Shown here piece by piece: positions 16,361-23,857 of a stretch of 40,228 bases of DNA. Under the pieces are notes generated by a model. It searched no databases. It saw nothing but the letters and a program-made list of their open reading frames with translations, and was not told where the DNA came from. The first letter of the stretch is position 1. Each line of letters opens with the position of its first letter. Source of the DNA: Bacteroidota bacterium (GTDB lineage Bacteria > Bacteroidota > Bacteroidia > JABDFU01); assembly GCA_013286655.1 (NCBI GenBank), contig JABDFG010000016.1, positions 1-40,228 of the forward strand. Reading direction: 5' to 3'. A program made the translations under genes and the position numbers.

Positions 16361-16505
16361 CATTGACAGCATTGCCCTTTCTCAAAAACATCCAATTCCA
16401 TTTCCATTGAACATATTAATTTTAAAGGCATACAGAACTTTTTCGCCCAATTGTGTCAACCACTGTGTTAACAAAACTGAAAAAGTGCCCTTTTCTGCTC
16501 AAAAC
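16361..16505 (+). repeat. Diverged island-end repeat, copy 2
   Basis: This is the partner of 15405-15549, collinear with it and ending at the second tRNA scar. Conservation is strongest at the arm-site pair and next to the core. Confidence 0.75.
16452..16472 (+). other. Putative integrase arm-site pair 2
   Basis: TGTGTCAAC (16452-16460) and TGTGTTAAC (16464-16472) have 12-bp spacing and lie 48 bp left of the core start at 16520. The geometry is identical to pair 1. Confidence 0.5.
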
Positions 16506-16575
16506 CGCATATCCCCACTGGTCTCAAACACCAGTGAGGTTACACTCATGTCGGTTCGATTCCGACTTCGGGTAC
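16506..16575 (+). repeat. tRNA-Leu(CAA) 3'-half, attachment-site scar 2
   Basis: It is identical over 70 bp to 15550-15619 but followed by TC instead of CA, so it lacks an encoded CCA. It carries the anticodon arm, long variable arm, T-arm and acceptor 3' strand, with no 5' half. It separates the ORF6N cassette from the higBA cassette. Confidence 0.85.
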
Positions 16576-16641
16576 TCTTTAAACCACTGTAAATAAAGGG
16601 GTTTCATCATTTTAGGACTTCCCATCTCAAAAATTTAAATT

Positions 16642-16780
16642 TGTGTTAACTGTGTTACTTTGTGTTAACAAAACTGACCTTACCCAAATTTTAACTTCAA
16701 AAATTGCCCTCTTCCCAAAACTTTACTAACACAAAAAAGCCCCTTTTTGACCCTAAACTGTGTTAACGGATGTGTTAACA
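16642..16780 (+). other. Cluster of TGTGTTAAC repeats at the left end of the third cassette
   Basis: TGTGTTAAC occurs at 16642, 16661, 16760 and 16772, with a degenerate copy (tgtgttact) at 16651. The pair at 16760/16772 has the same 12-bp spacing as the right-end pairs. The string GTGTTAACGGATGTGTTAAC (16761-16780) is repeated exactly at 20342-20361, the right end of this cassette. The cluster fits the other arm of an attachment site. No gene is seen between 16576 and 16784. Confidence 0.5.
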
Positions 16781-16784
16781 CAAA

Positions 16785-17229
16785 ATGCCTAAAAGTCAAA
16801 GAGATGGACTACTTTTGGAGCCAGTATCATGGCAAAATTATTTCATGAGAGAATATAATAGAGCAATATTTTTTACTAAAGTTTCTCTTGGAGGATATTA
16901 TAAGTACAAAGACATATTTCAGATTTTTCCTGCGGATTTGGAAAATATGCCAAAATCCGCTTTCCAAAAACACTATCCAAACATTATTGAATTTTGGATT
17001 TCAGACGAAGATGAAGTTCCTTTTCCAACTGAACTTGAAAATCTCAAAGACCTATATACTCACCGACCACATGACGGGTTCTACTTTAGACAAGCATTAT
17101 GTTGATGTGGATGAATTTTTAGAGTTGGTTGAAAAGGAATTCAAGGTGTTGGATTATGATTTTACACAGATACAGTCAGAACAATCTCTTAAAGTAGAAA
17201 GTAGTAGGGCAAATTCTTTAACAAATTAA
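16785..17229 (+). pseudogene. Unknown gene with frameshift; carries the YILTDH tail motif
   Basis: The ATG at 16785 (MPKSQRDGLLLEPVSWQNYF...) gives 106 residues ending at 17105. The other frame, in the same direction, carries YILTDHMTGSTLDKHYVDVDEF and VEKEFKVLDYDFTQ to TAA 17227-17229. This tail matches the intact small protein at 10103-10363, where the preceding codons read DLAYILTDH. Here GACCT is followed directly by ATATACTCACC, consistent with loss of a few bases near 17050. The span is not a multiple of three. The N-terminal part (QIFPADLENMPKSAFQKHYP) is unlike the 10103 protein. Function is unknown; the gene is probably inactivated, or the tail is missing from the product. It starts 4 bp after a putative arm site. 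Confidence 0.6.
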
Positions 17230-18386
17230 AACTCAACTGGCTTCATAAATTCTCTTCCGAAAACATGAGCATGACTAACAAGTTTTTTATGCTGAAATCT
17301 TCCAATAATAATCGCAGGATGGGTAACAAATTTTTTTGCGAATGCAACAATATCCGCTTTACTCAAAGGTGCTGCTGCTAAGATTTCCTTTTCCTCTTTT
17401 TCCGAAAGTGTCCATTTAATTGAGAAGTTGTCCGCCTCTTCCTCCTTCGTTTTCTTCTCCCCAACGTATTCCAAATTTTCTATGAACACATCCTTTTTCC
17501 CGTGAAGTAAAATATGTCCTGCTTCATGAAAAAAGGTAAACCAAAAGCTATCGTTTCGCTTATACCTTCCAGATAGTTGAATTATTGGATTGCCATTAAC
17601 CCAACGAGTTGAACCGCTTATTGGAGCTTTTGGCAAACATGGAGTATAAACCACTTTCACTCCAGCCTCCATACATAAGGATTGCAATCGTTTAAAGAAA
17701 TCTACGGGGTGTTCCGCCATTAATTTTTTTATTGACACGAGAGCACTTTCAAACTTTTTGCCATCAAAAGCTGGAACTTTAAATTCGTCAGCTTGGATTT
17801 CTCCTTTTCTTAGCCACACTGCTATTGCATATGGATTTTTAGAATTCACTTTTGAAATACGAAAAGCTGCCTCGTAAATATTTTCGTAATAACATTTATG
17901 AAAAGATTTTTCATCGGCTACTGAAAAGAAACGAAGGACATTATTTGCGTTGGCATTCATATCTTTCGTTTGTTCAATCCAACCAAGAGTTTGCATTTTC
18001 TTTATTGGAAAGAATTTTACCCAAGCTTCCAATTCAGTTGACTTCTCGGCTTCTTCAATTTTTGCTAATTCGAGTCTATAATTCTTTTCTCTTTCAACCC
18101 AAAATTCTGCGGAAATGCCTAATACCATCTCTAATTGAATAGCTGTTTCCGCTGTAATAGCTGCCTTTCCTTTAACAATTTCATTAATAGTCTTTATAGG
18201 TCTTCCCATTCTTTGTGCCAATTCAATTTGGGTAAGTCCTTTCGCTTCAATAGTCTCCGATAGGGTATCACCGGGTGGCGATATTAAAGCCTTAGCGGCT
18301 TCAATGTCCTCTTGTGTGTGATGTCTCATAATTTGTCTGCTTTGGTTGTGGTTTACTGCTAATCTATTAATGGTAGTCTTCTCCAA
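17226..18386 (-). CDS. HigA-type antitoxin fused to an ImmA/IrrE-like metallopeptidase domain
   Basis: The 386-residue protein (from ATG 18386; ATG 18329 is also possible) begins with a HigA-like region (HTQEDIEAAKALISPPGDTL). A XRE helix-turn-helix follows (GLTQIELAQRMGRPIKTINEIVKGKAAIT). The C-terminal half carries an ImmA/IrrE zinc-peptidase core, H287-EAGH in FWFTFFHEAGHILLHG, then EEEADNFSIKWTL. It is the antitoxin/repressor partner of the HigB-like gene upstream, which its start overlaps by 20 bp. The peptidase domain could release repression under stress, as ImmA-type proteins do; that is inference. Confidence 0.88.
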   Translation of the reverse strand: MEKTTINRLAVNHNQSRQIMRHHTQEDIEAAKALISPPGDTLSETIEAKGLTQIELAQRMGRPIKTINEIVKGKAAITAETAIQLEMVLGISAEFWVEREKNYRLELAKIEEAEKSTELEAWVKFFPIKKMQTLGWIEQTKDMNANANNVLRFFSVADEKSFHKCYYENIYEAAFRISKVNSKNPYAIAVWLRKGEIQADEFKVPAFDGKKFESALVSIKKLMAEHPVDFFKRLQSLCMEAGVKVVYTPCLPKAPISGSTRWVNGNPIIQLSGRYKRNDSFWFTFFHEAGHILLHGKKDVFIENLEYVGEKKTKEEEADNFSIKWTLSEKEEKEILAAAPLSKADIVAFAKKFVTHPAIIIGRFQHKKLVSHAHVFGREFMKPVEF

Positions 18387-18702
18387 TATCTACAATCAAA
18401 ATATTTATAATCGCATTCCAATCAAGACCCCCATCTTCCTTTCTTGGAAATGGGTCATGATTGGGTTGAAATATAATTCTATGGTTGCCAGAAATATCAA
18501 CAGCAAGTTGACCTTTTCTTTTTCCACTAAGTTCATGACAGTTTGCTTTGGGTATAGTTTGCATCACAGCAAGATTTGCTGCCGCTTTTAACTCCTCTAT
18601 TCTTTGATTTATCAATTTTGCTCTTGTTCCGTAATTTCTTAGTATTTTCCTTGGAGTGGAAACGCTCTTAGCAAGCTTATTTGAGTCATACGTTAACTGC
18701 AT
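18367..18702 (-). CDS. HigB-like killer toxin
   Basis: The protein starts preferably at ATG 18702 (MQLTYDSNKLAKSVST), with an alternative ATG at 18714. Features are KILRNYGTRAKLINQRIEELKAA, CHELSGKRKGQLAVDISGNHRIIFQP and a C-terminal IINILIVDIGEDYH, as in HigB/RelE-superfamily ribosome-dependent mRNA interferases. The order toxin first, then HigA-type antitoxin is the normal higBA order. About 110 residues is the expected length. Confidence 0.85.
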   Translation of the reverse strand: MQLTYDSNKLAKSVSTPRKILRNYGTRAKLINQRIEELKAAANLAVMQTIPKANCHELSGKRKGQLAVDISGNHRIIFQPNHDPFPRKEDGGLDWNAIINILIVDIGEDYH

Positions 18703-18714
18703 ATAAATATACAA

Positions 18715-18974
18715 ATAATATCATTAACCCCAAAGGTTAAAATAAAAATGAACTGACAATATTATTTTTAATTAATATTTCTTACCGGATTTTGAGCAAT
18801 GTCATCTACAAGCCTCAGATTTTGCTAATTATTTGAGTTGACACAGATTTTCTGCAACCCAAGCCAATATACATCTCCCTGCTCTGCCTGCCTTTCTCTA
18901 ATGGCTCCAGATTGGGCCGAGAGGCTTTTTAGGATTTTGGGAGCATTTGGCTGTTTTGGTTAACTTTGGTTACC
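18715..18974. other. Intergenic region between divergent higB and the exported MORN-like gene
   Basis: This is about 260 bp without a supported gene. It must hold the leftward promoter of higBA. On the + strand TAACTTTG (18961-18968) fits the TAnnTTTG -7 box and lies only 6 bp before the ATG at 18975, which would give a nearly leaderless transcript; this could be chance. Confidence 0.4.
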
Positions 18975-20285
18975 ATGCCAATTAAATATCTCAAATACCT
19001 CCTGATACTTGTCTCGCTTAATTGCTGGGGACAAAAGGACACTACATTTTTTGACAAAAATTGGAAATCATGTAATCGCAGTGAAGCCGAGTATTTCAGG
19101 ACATTTAAAAAGGAAGGTGCAAATTATGTGGTAACAGACCATTATCTTTTCAATCAGCCTCAAATGATTGCAACATGCACTCAGGTAGATTCACTGATTA
19201 AAAATGGGAAATGTTCTTTTTTCAATAAAAATGGATTTAAAACAAGTGAAGGGAACTTTATAAATAATAAACGCTTGGGAAAATGGACATGGTGGGATGA
19301 AGAAAGCAAAGACTCAACAATTGCTGAATACAGACCTGATGGGACAAAAAAGTATATCAGATTAATTGAAAAATCAAGCAGAAAAAATGTACGATTGCAG
19401 ATGTCATTACCCGAACTGACAATAAATAATCAACAGTTTATTTCAGTCCTTGATTCACTAATCACCAGAGAAAAGAAATGCGATTATTGGGACAGTACCT
19501 TAATGGGTTTTATTGAAATAAACGAGGCTAATATGGATATTAGTGGCAAAGCGCTTCCTTTACCCAGTTACGTTTTGCGTATTAGCATAGGAAGTGAAAT
19601 ATTAAACCGACATAAACCAACAGGGTGTTTTTTTAGAAAAAGCATTCTATTTGTTGTTGCGGGTTTACAAATTCCCGATTTATTTTCCGTCAGTACAAAA
19701 ATGCAATCGTTTCAATATTGGTCAAACGAACACTTGTACGATGATTATTCAATCTGGGACTATCTTTATACAAGTGGAAAATTTGTTTATGATTATGGAT
19801 ACCAATTTCCATGTGAGCAGACCCAACCCTTGCATAAAAGTAAACTTTCAGTGATTTCTGATGCACGATTAATGGGTTCATGGGGATTTATTAAGTCTAA
19901 ACAACCTGCCTCAATTTCTCAACATGCTGATACTGTAAGAGAATGTTATACACTTAGTTTTTATCAAAATAAATATTTCCAAATTGCGGGAAATGAAAAG
20001 TCATATTTCAATGGATGCTTTATTGGTCAGTGGAAAACAAGAAAGGATTATTTAACCTTGTATAATCAGGGAAATATTGAACAAGATTCATCCTTCTTTG
20101 CCGACCCATTTGACGAAATATTGAAAATAAAAACGCCAACGGATTCAACACTTATTCTCTACGGTGATACAGCACGAGATGGGAATTTTGTGGGAGAATA
20201 CACCTTCAAAAAAATGGCTCCGAAACCGTATTTAAAATATACTCCCCGTGACAGGTTTGGAATGCCCATGAAACGTGAGGAATAA
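18975..20285 (+). CDS. Exported protein with a MORN-variant segment
   Basis: The ATG at 18975 gives a signal peptide (MPIKYLKYLLILVSLNCWGQ); an upstream TTG (18966) would add three residues and is less likely. The 436-residue protein has MORN-variant/YwqK-like text near residues 75-120 (GKCSFFNKNGFKTSEGNF, then RLGKWTWWDEE and AEYRPDGTKKY). The C-terminal 150 residues look like a lipocalin-type barrel (LMGSWGFIKSK ... QNKYFQIAGNEKSYFNGCFI). Function is unknown. The signal peptide resembles that of the protein at 11893. It is the last gene before the third tRNA scar, and thus the right-most cargo of the island. Confidence 0.75.
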   Translation: MPIKYLKYLLILVSLNCWGQKDTTFFDKNWKSCNRSEAEYFRTFKKEGANYVVTDHYLFNQPQMIATCTQVDSLIKNGKCSFFNKNGFKTSEGNFINNKRLGKWTWWDEESKDSTIAEYRPDGTKKYIRLIEKSSRKNVRLQMSLPELTINNQQFISVLDSLITREKKCDYWDSTLMGFIEINEANMDISGKALPLPSYVLRISIGSEILNRHKPTGCFFRKSILFVVAGLQIPDLFSVSTKMQSFQYWSNEHLYDDYSIWDYLYTSGKFVYDYGYQFPCEQTQPLHKSKLSVISDARLMGSWGFIKSKQPASISQHADTVRECYTLSFYQNKYFQIAGNEKSYFNGCFIGQWKTRKDYLTLYNQGNIEQDSSFFADPFDEILKIKTPTDSTLILYGDTARDGNFVGEYTFKKMAPKPYLKYTPRDRFGMPMKREE

Positions 20286-20341
20286 TGCTAAGGAAAATGG
20301 TCTATATCCCAAAAAAGAATCAGTTTCAAAATGTGTTATAA

Positions 20342-20361
20342 GTGTTAACGGATGTGTTAAC
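20342..20361 (+). other. Putative integrase arm-site pair 3
   Basis: GTGTTAACGGATGTGTTAAC contains two (T)GTGTTAAC units 12 bp apart, 47 bp left of the core at 20408. The same 20-mer is present at 16761-16780. Confidence 0.5.
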
Positions 20362-20407
20362 AAGGGGGTATAAGTGCGAAAATCGCTCAAAAATACACAA
20401 ATTTTTG

Positions 20408-20463
20408 GGTCTCAAACACCAGTGAGGTTACACTCATGTCGGTTCGATTCCGACTTCGGGTAC
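20408..20463 (+). repeat. tRNA-Leu(CAA) 3'-half, attachment-site scar 3 (chromosomal end of the island)
   Basis: The 56 bp are identical to the last 56 bp of scars 1 and 2, starting at ggtctcaaac. The left strand of the anticodon stem (CTGGT) is not kept here, where tGGGT is found, which brackets the left edge of the shared core. It is followed by TC as in scar 2 and then by a hairpin. To the right the gene content becomes ordinary chromosome. Confidence 0.85.
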
Positions 20464-20468
20464 TCCCT

Positions 20469-20497
20469 GAAACCTCCGTATTTTCAGAGGTTTCATT
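20469..20497 (+). terminator. Hairpin after the third tRNA scar
   Basis: The 8-bp stem GAAACCTC (20469-20476) / GAGGTTTC (20487-20494) has a 10-nt loop and is followed by attgttt. It is likely the original terminator of the tRNA gene. The stretch 20498-20651 holds nothing further that I can support. Confidence 0.55.
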
Positions 20498-20651
20498 GTT
20501 TCCGGGCTTTTCTATCCTGAACCCACTGAAAATATGGTAATTATTAAAACACACTATTCCAATTATGTTATTTAATGTTAAATCATGATACGACAGCTCC
20601 TGCTGGCAGGAATGTTGTTCCAGTAAAATACAAATCAAAAAAAAACTCGTT

Positions 20652-21227
20652 ATGAAAATAACTTTATCTCTTGCATTGGTCTTTGTAGTTGGAATTACAG
20701 GCTTTGCACAAACAGCTCAGACCACTAAGGGCTATAAACAAAAAGGGAATCAAGGTGTTAATATAGATGATTTTCAAACGCCTAATTTTAAAGAAAATCC
20801 ATTTTTTCAGAGAACATTTATACACATTGGAGATGTATCTGACATTCTTGTTCAGGTTGTAAGCATTGAAGATATTTCTACTGGAAAAAAAGACAGCAGT
20901 GTATTGATTTCCTTTGGATATGAGCCTTTCAATTACGGATTTTCTCCTACAGCAAAGATTTTGGAAATTGAAAGCGATGAAATTGATAGAATTATTTCGG
21001 CAATGCAATTTATCAGAGATAAAGTTTTTACGAAAAACCCTGCTGAAATCAGTATGTACTTGTTTAAGTGTGAAAACAATTCAGAAATTGGTTGTTTTAA
21101 TTCTAAAGGCAAGTGGAGAGGTTATTTTAAAAATCCGGATTATTCCCTCCAGGAAGATTATACCCAAGCGCATTTTATCGCAGTGCTAAACTTACTTCAA
21201 CAAGCAAAGAGTAAGATGTTGATGTAA
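20652..21227 (+). CDS. Unknown exported protein
   Basis: The 191-residue protein has a signal peptide (MKITLSLALVFVVGITGFAQ). The mature part includes FIHIGDVSDILVQVVSIEDI, SSVLISFGYEP and IESDEIDRIISAMQFIRDKV. The C-terminal segment ISMYLFKCENNSEIGCFNSKGKW has three cysteines in a short span. No family is recognised. It is the first gene to the right of the island. Confidence 0.75.
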   Translation: MKITLSLALVFVVGITGFAQTAQTTKGYKQKGNQGVNIDDFQTPNFKENPFFQRTFIHIGDVSDILVQVVSIEDISTGKKDSSVLISFGYEPFNYGFSPTAKILEIESDEIDRIISAMQFIRDKVFTKNPAEISMYLFKCENNSEIGCFNSKGKWRGYFKNPDYSLQEDYTQAHFIAVLNLLQQAKSKMLM

Positions 21228-21380
21228 TATTTTCCAATCCCCCGGATTCCATCAAATCTCATTTAAATGCCTAAATTGGAAAGGGTAAAATAATTACTGA
21301 GACAAACAGACTGTTCTCCACCGGCAGCATGGCTATAAAATGCCGAAATGATAGGATTCTGTATTGACAAAACGAACAAG

Positions 21381-21388
21381 TATCTTTG
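21381..21388 (+). promoter_or_regulatory. -7 box upstream of the small gene at 21412
   Basis: TATCTTTG matches TAnnTTTG, 23 bp before the ATG. A TTGA at 21364 is rather close for a -33 element. Confidence 0.5.
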
Positions 21389-21411
21389 GAACGAATTAAT
21401 TGAAAGAAACT

Positions 21412-21732
21412 ATGGAACTTCTTTTTAATAAGGGCATCGCGGGGAAAGAGGATAAATTAATAAACGGCATCTCCGTATTCTCCGAAAATTTTATGGTGCT
21501 GAATTGTGTGTTCAGCATTGGATTTGAGAATTCTGGCAGTGTGGTTTTTGCTTTAACGGCAAATGGCAAAGAAATAAACAGGATTCCTCTCACTCTTTTC
21601 AAAGACCAGTATCTGACCGTGAGCAACATGATAAATATTAACATGCTTGTTGCCAAACCGGGAGATTTTGTTGAAGTAAGTATGGTGGAATATGGTAACA
21701 AACCTTTCGAGTTAAAACTGAACTACATCTGA
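21412..21732 (+). CDS. Small unknown protein
   Basis: The ATG at 21412 gives 106 residues; a TTG at 21400 extends the frame by four residues. It is rich in short strands (VLNCVFSIGFENSGSVVFAL, LTVSNMININMLVAK, FVEVSMVEYGN) and is probably a small cytoplasmic beta protein, with no signal or membrane segment. No family is recognised. It sits 11 bp before the gamma-glutamyltransferase gene and may share its transcript. Confidence 0.6.
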   Translation: MELLFNKGIAGKEDKLINGISVFSENFMVLNCVFSIGFENSGSVVFALTANGKEINRIPLTLFKDQYLTVSNMININMLVAKPGDFVEVSMVEYGNKPFELKLNYI

Positions 21733-21743
21733 ATCACAAAAAA

Positions 21744-23438
21744 ATGACTGCATTTGCCAAAAATTTAGTATGTATTCCTCTTCTTATTGCTCTTATCAGT
21801 TGTCATAGCAAACAAGACAGCACTGAACCCGTATTTTTCCAGCATGCCGCAGTGGTTTCGGCTTATCCGGATGCTTCCAAAGTTGGGGCGGCCATTTTAA
21901 AACAAGGGGGTAACGCGGTAGATGCCGCAGTGGCCGTATCATTCGCATTGGCAGTCGTCTATCCGGAGGCGGGGAACATAGGCGGGGGAGGCTTTATGCT
22001 AATCGGGTTTTCAGGAAAAGAAGCTGATGCATTGGATTTTCGGGAAAAAGCCCCAGCTGCGGCTTCACGTGACATGTACCTCGACAGTAATGGGACCGTC
22101 ATACCCGGAGCAAGCATGGACGGCCAACGATCCTGTGGCATTCCCGGAAGCGTAGATGGTCTGTTTCAGTCCCATCTCAAATACGGGAAATTACCCTGGA
22201 AAGAACTCGTTCAACCAGCCATCGACCTGGCTTACAAAGGCTTTTGTATCAGCCAGCAAACTGCTGACCAGTTGAATAAACGCCAAAAAGATTTTATGTT
22301 TTATAACCCTGGAGGCACCTGTTTCATCCATAAAGAAGGCTGGAAAAAAGGAGACCGAATTCAACAGGAAGATCTGGGCAAAACACTGGAACTCATCCGC
22401 GATAATGGCCGGGATGGCTTTTATACAGGCCTGACAGCTCACCACATCGTGAAAGAGATGCAGGAAGGAAAGGGGCTGATTACGTATGACGACCTGAAAA
22501 ATTACACATCCGTCTGGAGAAAACCTTTGACAGGTTTCTACAAAGGATATACGATTACCACCATGCCCCCGCCTTCAAGTGGCGGCATCGCATTGCTGCA
22601 ACTTCTTAAAATGACAGAAACTTTTCCAATCGAAAAATGGGGCTTTCACTCCACGAAAGCAGTCCACCTGGCAACAGAAGCAGAAAACAGGGTCTATGCT
22701 GATCGTGCCACCTGGCTGGGAGATCCCGATTTTTTCCAGGTGCCTGTAAAAGAATTACTCGACTCCAATTATCTCCTTCAACGGATAAACAACTTTGATT
22801 CCCTTCACAGCACGCCGGGCGACCGGATAAAAGCCGGAACGTTCGGCAATCATGAAAGTGAACAAACTACCCATTTTTCAATTGTTGACCAATGGGGAAA
22901 TGCCGTCTCCATGACCACTACCTTGAATAATGCATACGGAAGCAAAGTATTTGTTAAGGACGCCGGTTTCCTGCTCAATGACGAAATGGACGATTTCAGC
23001 AGTAAGCCTGGAACCGCTAATTCCTTCGGCCTGGTTGGAGGAAAAGCGAATGCCATTGAGCCGGGAAAACGAATGTTAAGTTCCATGACACCCACTATTA
23101 TAACAAAGGATGGAAAACTGTTTATGGTTGTGGGATCCCCTGGAGGATCAACCATTATCACGACGGTTTTTCAAACGATCATTAACGTAATTGATTTTCA
23201 GATGACGATGAACCAGGCAGTTAACACCGGACGTTTTCATTCTCAATGGCAACCGGATGAACTGCAAATGGAAAAAGATGCATTGAACAAAGGCACTGTT
23301 GAAGAACTGCAAAAAATGGGACACAAAGTGACGGAACGATCACCGATAGGCCGGTGTGATGCCATACTCCTTTTGCCGGATAACCGGATGGAGGCCGCGG
23401 CCGATAAAAGAGGCGATGATTGCGCCGATGGATGGTAA
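21744..23438 (+). CDS. ggt: Gamma-glutamyltransferase (glutathione hydrolase), lipoprotein type
   Basis: The 564-residue protein belongs to the N-terminal-nucleophile gamma-glutamyltransferases, which cleave glutathione and other gamma-glutamyl peptides in the periplasm. A lipoprotein-like signal (VCIPLLIALISCHSKQ) opens the protein. Family landmarks are GAAILKQGGNAVDAAVAVSF, NIGGGGFMLI and ALDFREKAP. The autocleavage site is before T375 in EQTTHFSIVDQWGNAVSMTT; T375 becomes the catalytic N-terminus of the small subunit. SSMTPTIITKDGKLFMVVGS and GGSTIITTVFQTI complete the substrate site. The length fits an uncleaved precursor. The gene is more GC-rich than the island genes. Confidence 0.95.
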   Translation: MTAFAKNLVCIPLLIALISCHSKQDSTEPVFFQHAAVVSAYPDASKVGAAILKQGGNAVDAAVAVSFALAVVYPEAGNIGGGGFMLIGFSGKEADALDFREKAPAAASRDMYLDSNGTVIPGASMDGQRSCGIPGSVDGLFQSHLKYGKLPWKELVQPAIDLAYKGFCISQQTADQLNKRQKDFMFYNPGGTCFIHKEGWKKGDRIQQEDLGKTLELIRDNGRDGFYTGLTAHHIVKEMQEGKGLITYDDLKNYTSVWRKPLTGFYKGYTITTMPPPSSGGIALLQLLKMTETFPIEKWGFHSTKAVHLATEAENRVYADRATWLGDPDFFQVPVKELLDSNYLLQRINNFDSLHSTPGDRIKAGTFGNHESEQTTHFSIVDQWGNAVSMTTTLNNAYGSKVFVKDAGFLLNDEMDDFSSKPGTANSFGLVGGKANAIEPGKRMLSSMTPTIITKDGKLFMVVGSPGGSTIITTVFQTIINVIDFQMTMNQAVNTGRFHSQWQPDELQMEKDALNKGTVEELQKMGHKVTERSPIGRCDAILLLPDNRMEAAADKRGDDCADGW

Positions 23439-23533
23439 TTCCCTGAAGATCATCCTTTCGATTTATTAATTAATATAATTTACTAAATATTTAATATTAT
23501 TAATAAAATAATAAATAATATTAATAAATATAT

Positions 23534-23541
23534 TATATTTG
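23534..23541 (+). promoter_or_regulatory. -7 box of the DUF2089 gene within an AT-rich upstream region
   Basis: TATATTTG matches TAnnTTTG, 29 bp before the ATG at 23571. The preceding 75 bp (from about 23459) are almost only A and T with repeated aataaataatatt blocks, typical of an UP-like or flexible promoter region. Confidence 0.6.
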
Positions 23542-23570
23542 TGCCGAATCAATAAACCAAATTAATAACA

Positions 23571-23852
23571 ATGGAGAAAAAATTACCGCTGCAATGCCCG
23601 AGTTGTCAGGCGAGGCTGAAAGTAAAAAAACTGCATTGCTCCAACTGCGGAACAGAAGTAGACGGGATCTATGATTTTCCGCCCCTGGCCAGCTTCAATA
23701 ACGAAGAGCAGGAATTCATACTGCATTTTGTAAAAACCAGTGGGAGCTTGAAAGAGATGGCAAAAATTATGGATCGCAGCTATCCCTCTGTGCGTAATTA
23801 CCTGGATGAAATCATTGGAAAAGTCAAACAACTGGAAAAACTTAAAAAATAA
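23571..23852 (+). CDS. DUF2089-family protein with zinc ribbon
   Basis: The 93-residue protein has a zinc-ribbon N-terminus with C9-PS-C12 and C23-SN-C26. A helix-turn-helix-like region follows (EFILHFVKTSGSLKEMAKIM, then DRSYPSVRNYLDEII). This is the DUF2089 layout, and such proteins are thought to be small DNA-binding regulators. The membrane protein gene follows after 5 bp, a pairing common in Bacteroidetes and other phyla, so it may regulate this small operon. Confidence 0.85.
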   Translation: MEKKLPLQCPSCQARLKVKKLHCSNCGTEVDGIYDFPPLASFNNEEQEFILHFVKTSGSLKEMAKIMDRSYPSVRNYLDEIIGKVKQLEKLKK

Positions 23853-23857
23853 CGACT

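Noticed and set aside
20387-20638. Minus-strand reading frame over the third tRNA scar
   Set aside because: Its SRNRTDMSV text is the well-known false translation of a tRNA T-arm; similar frames cross the other two scars.
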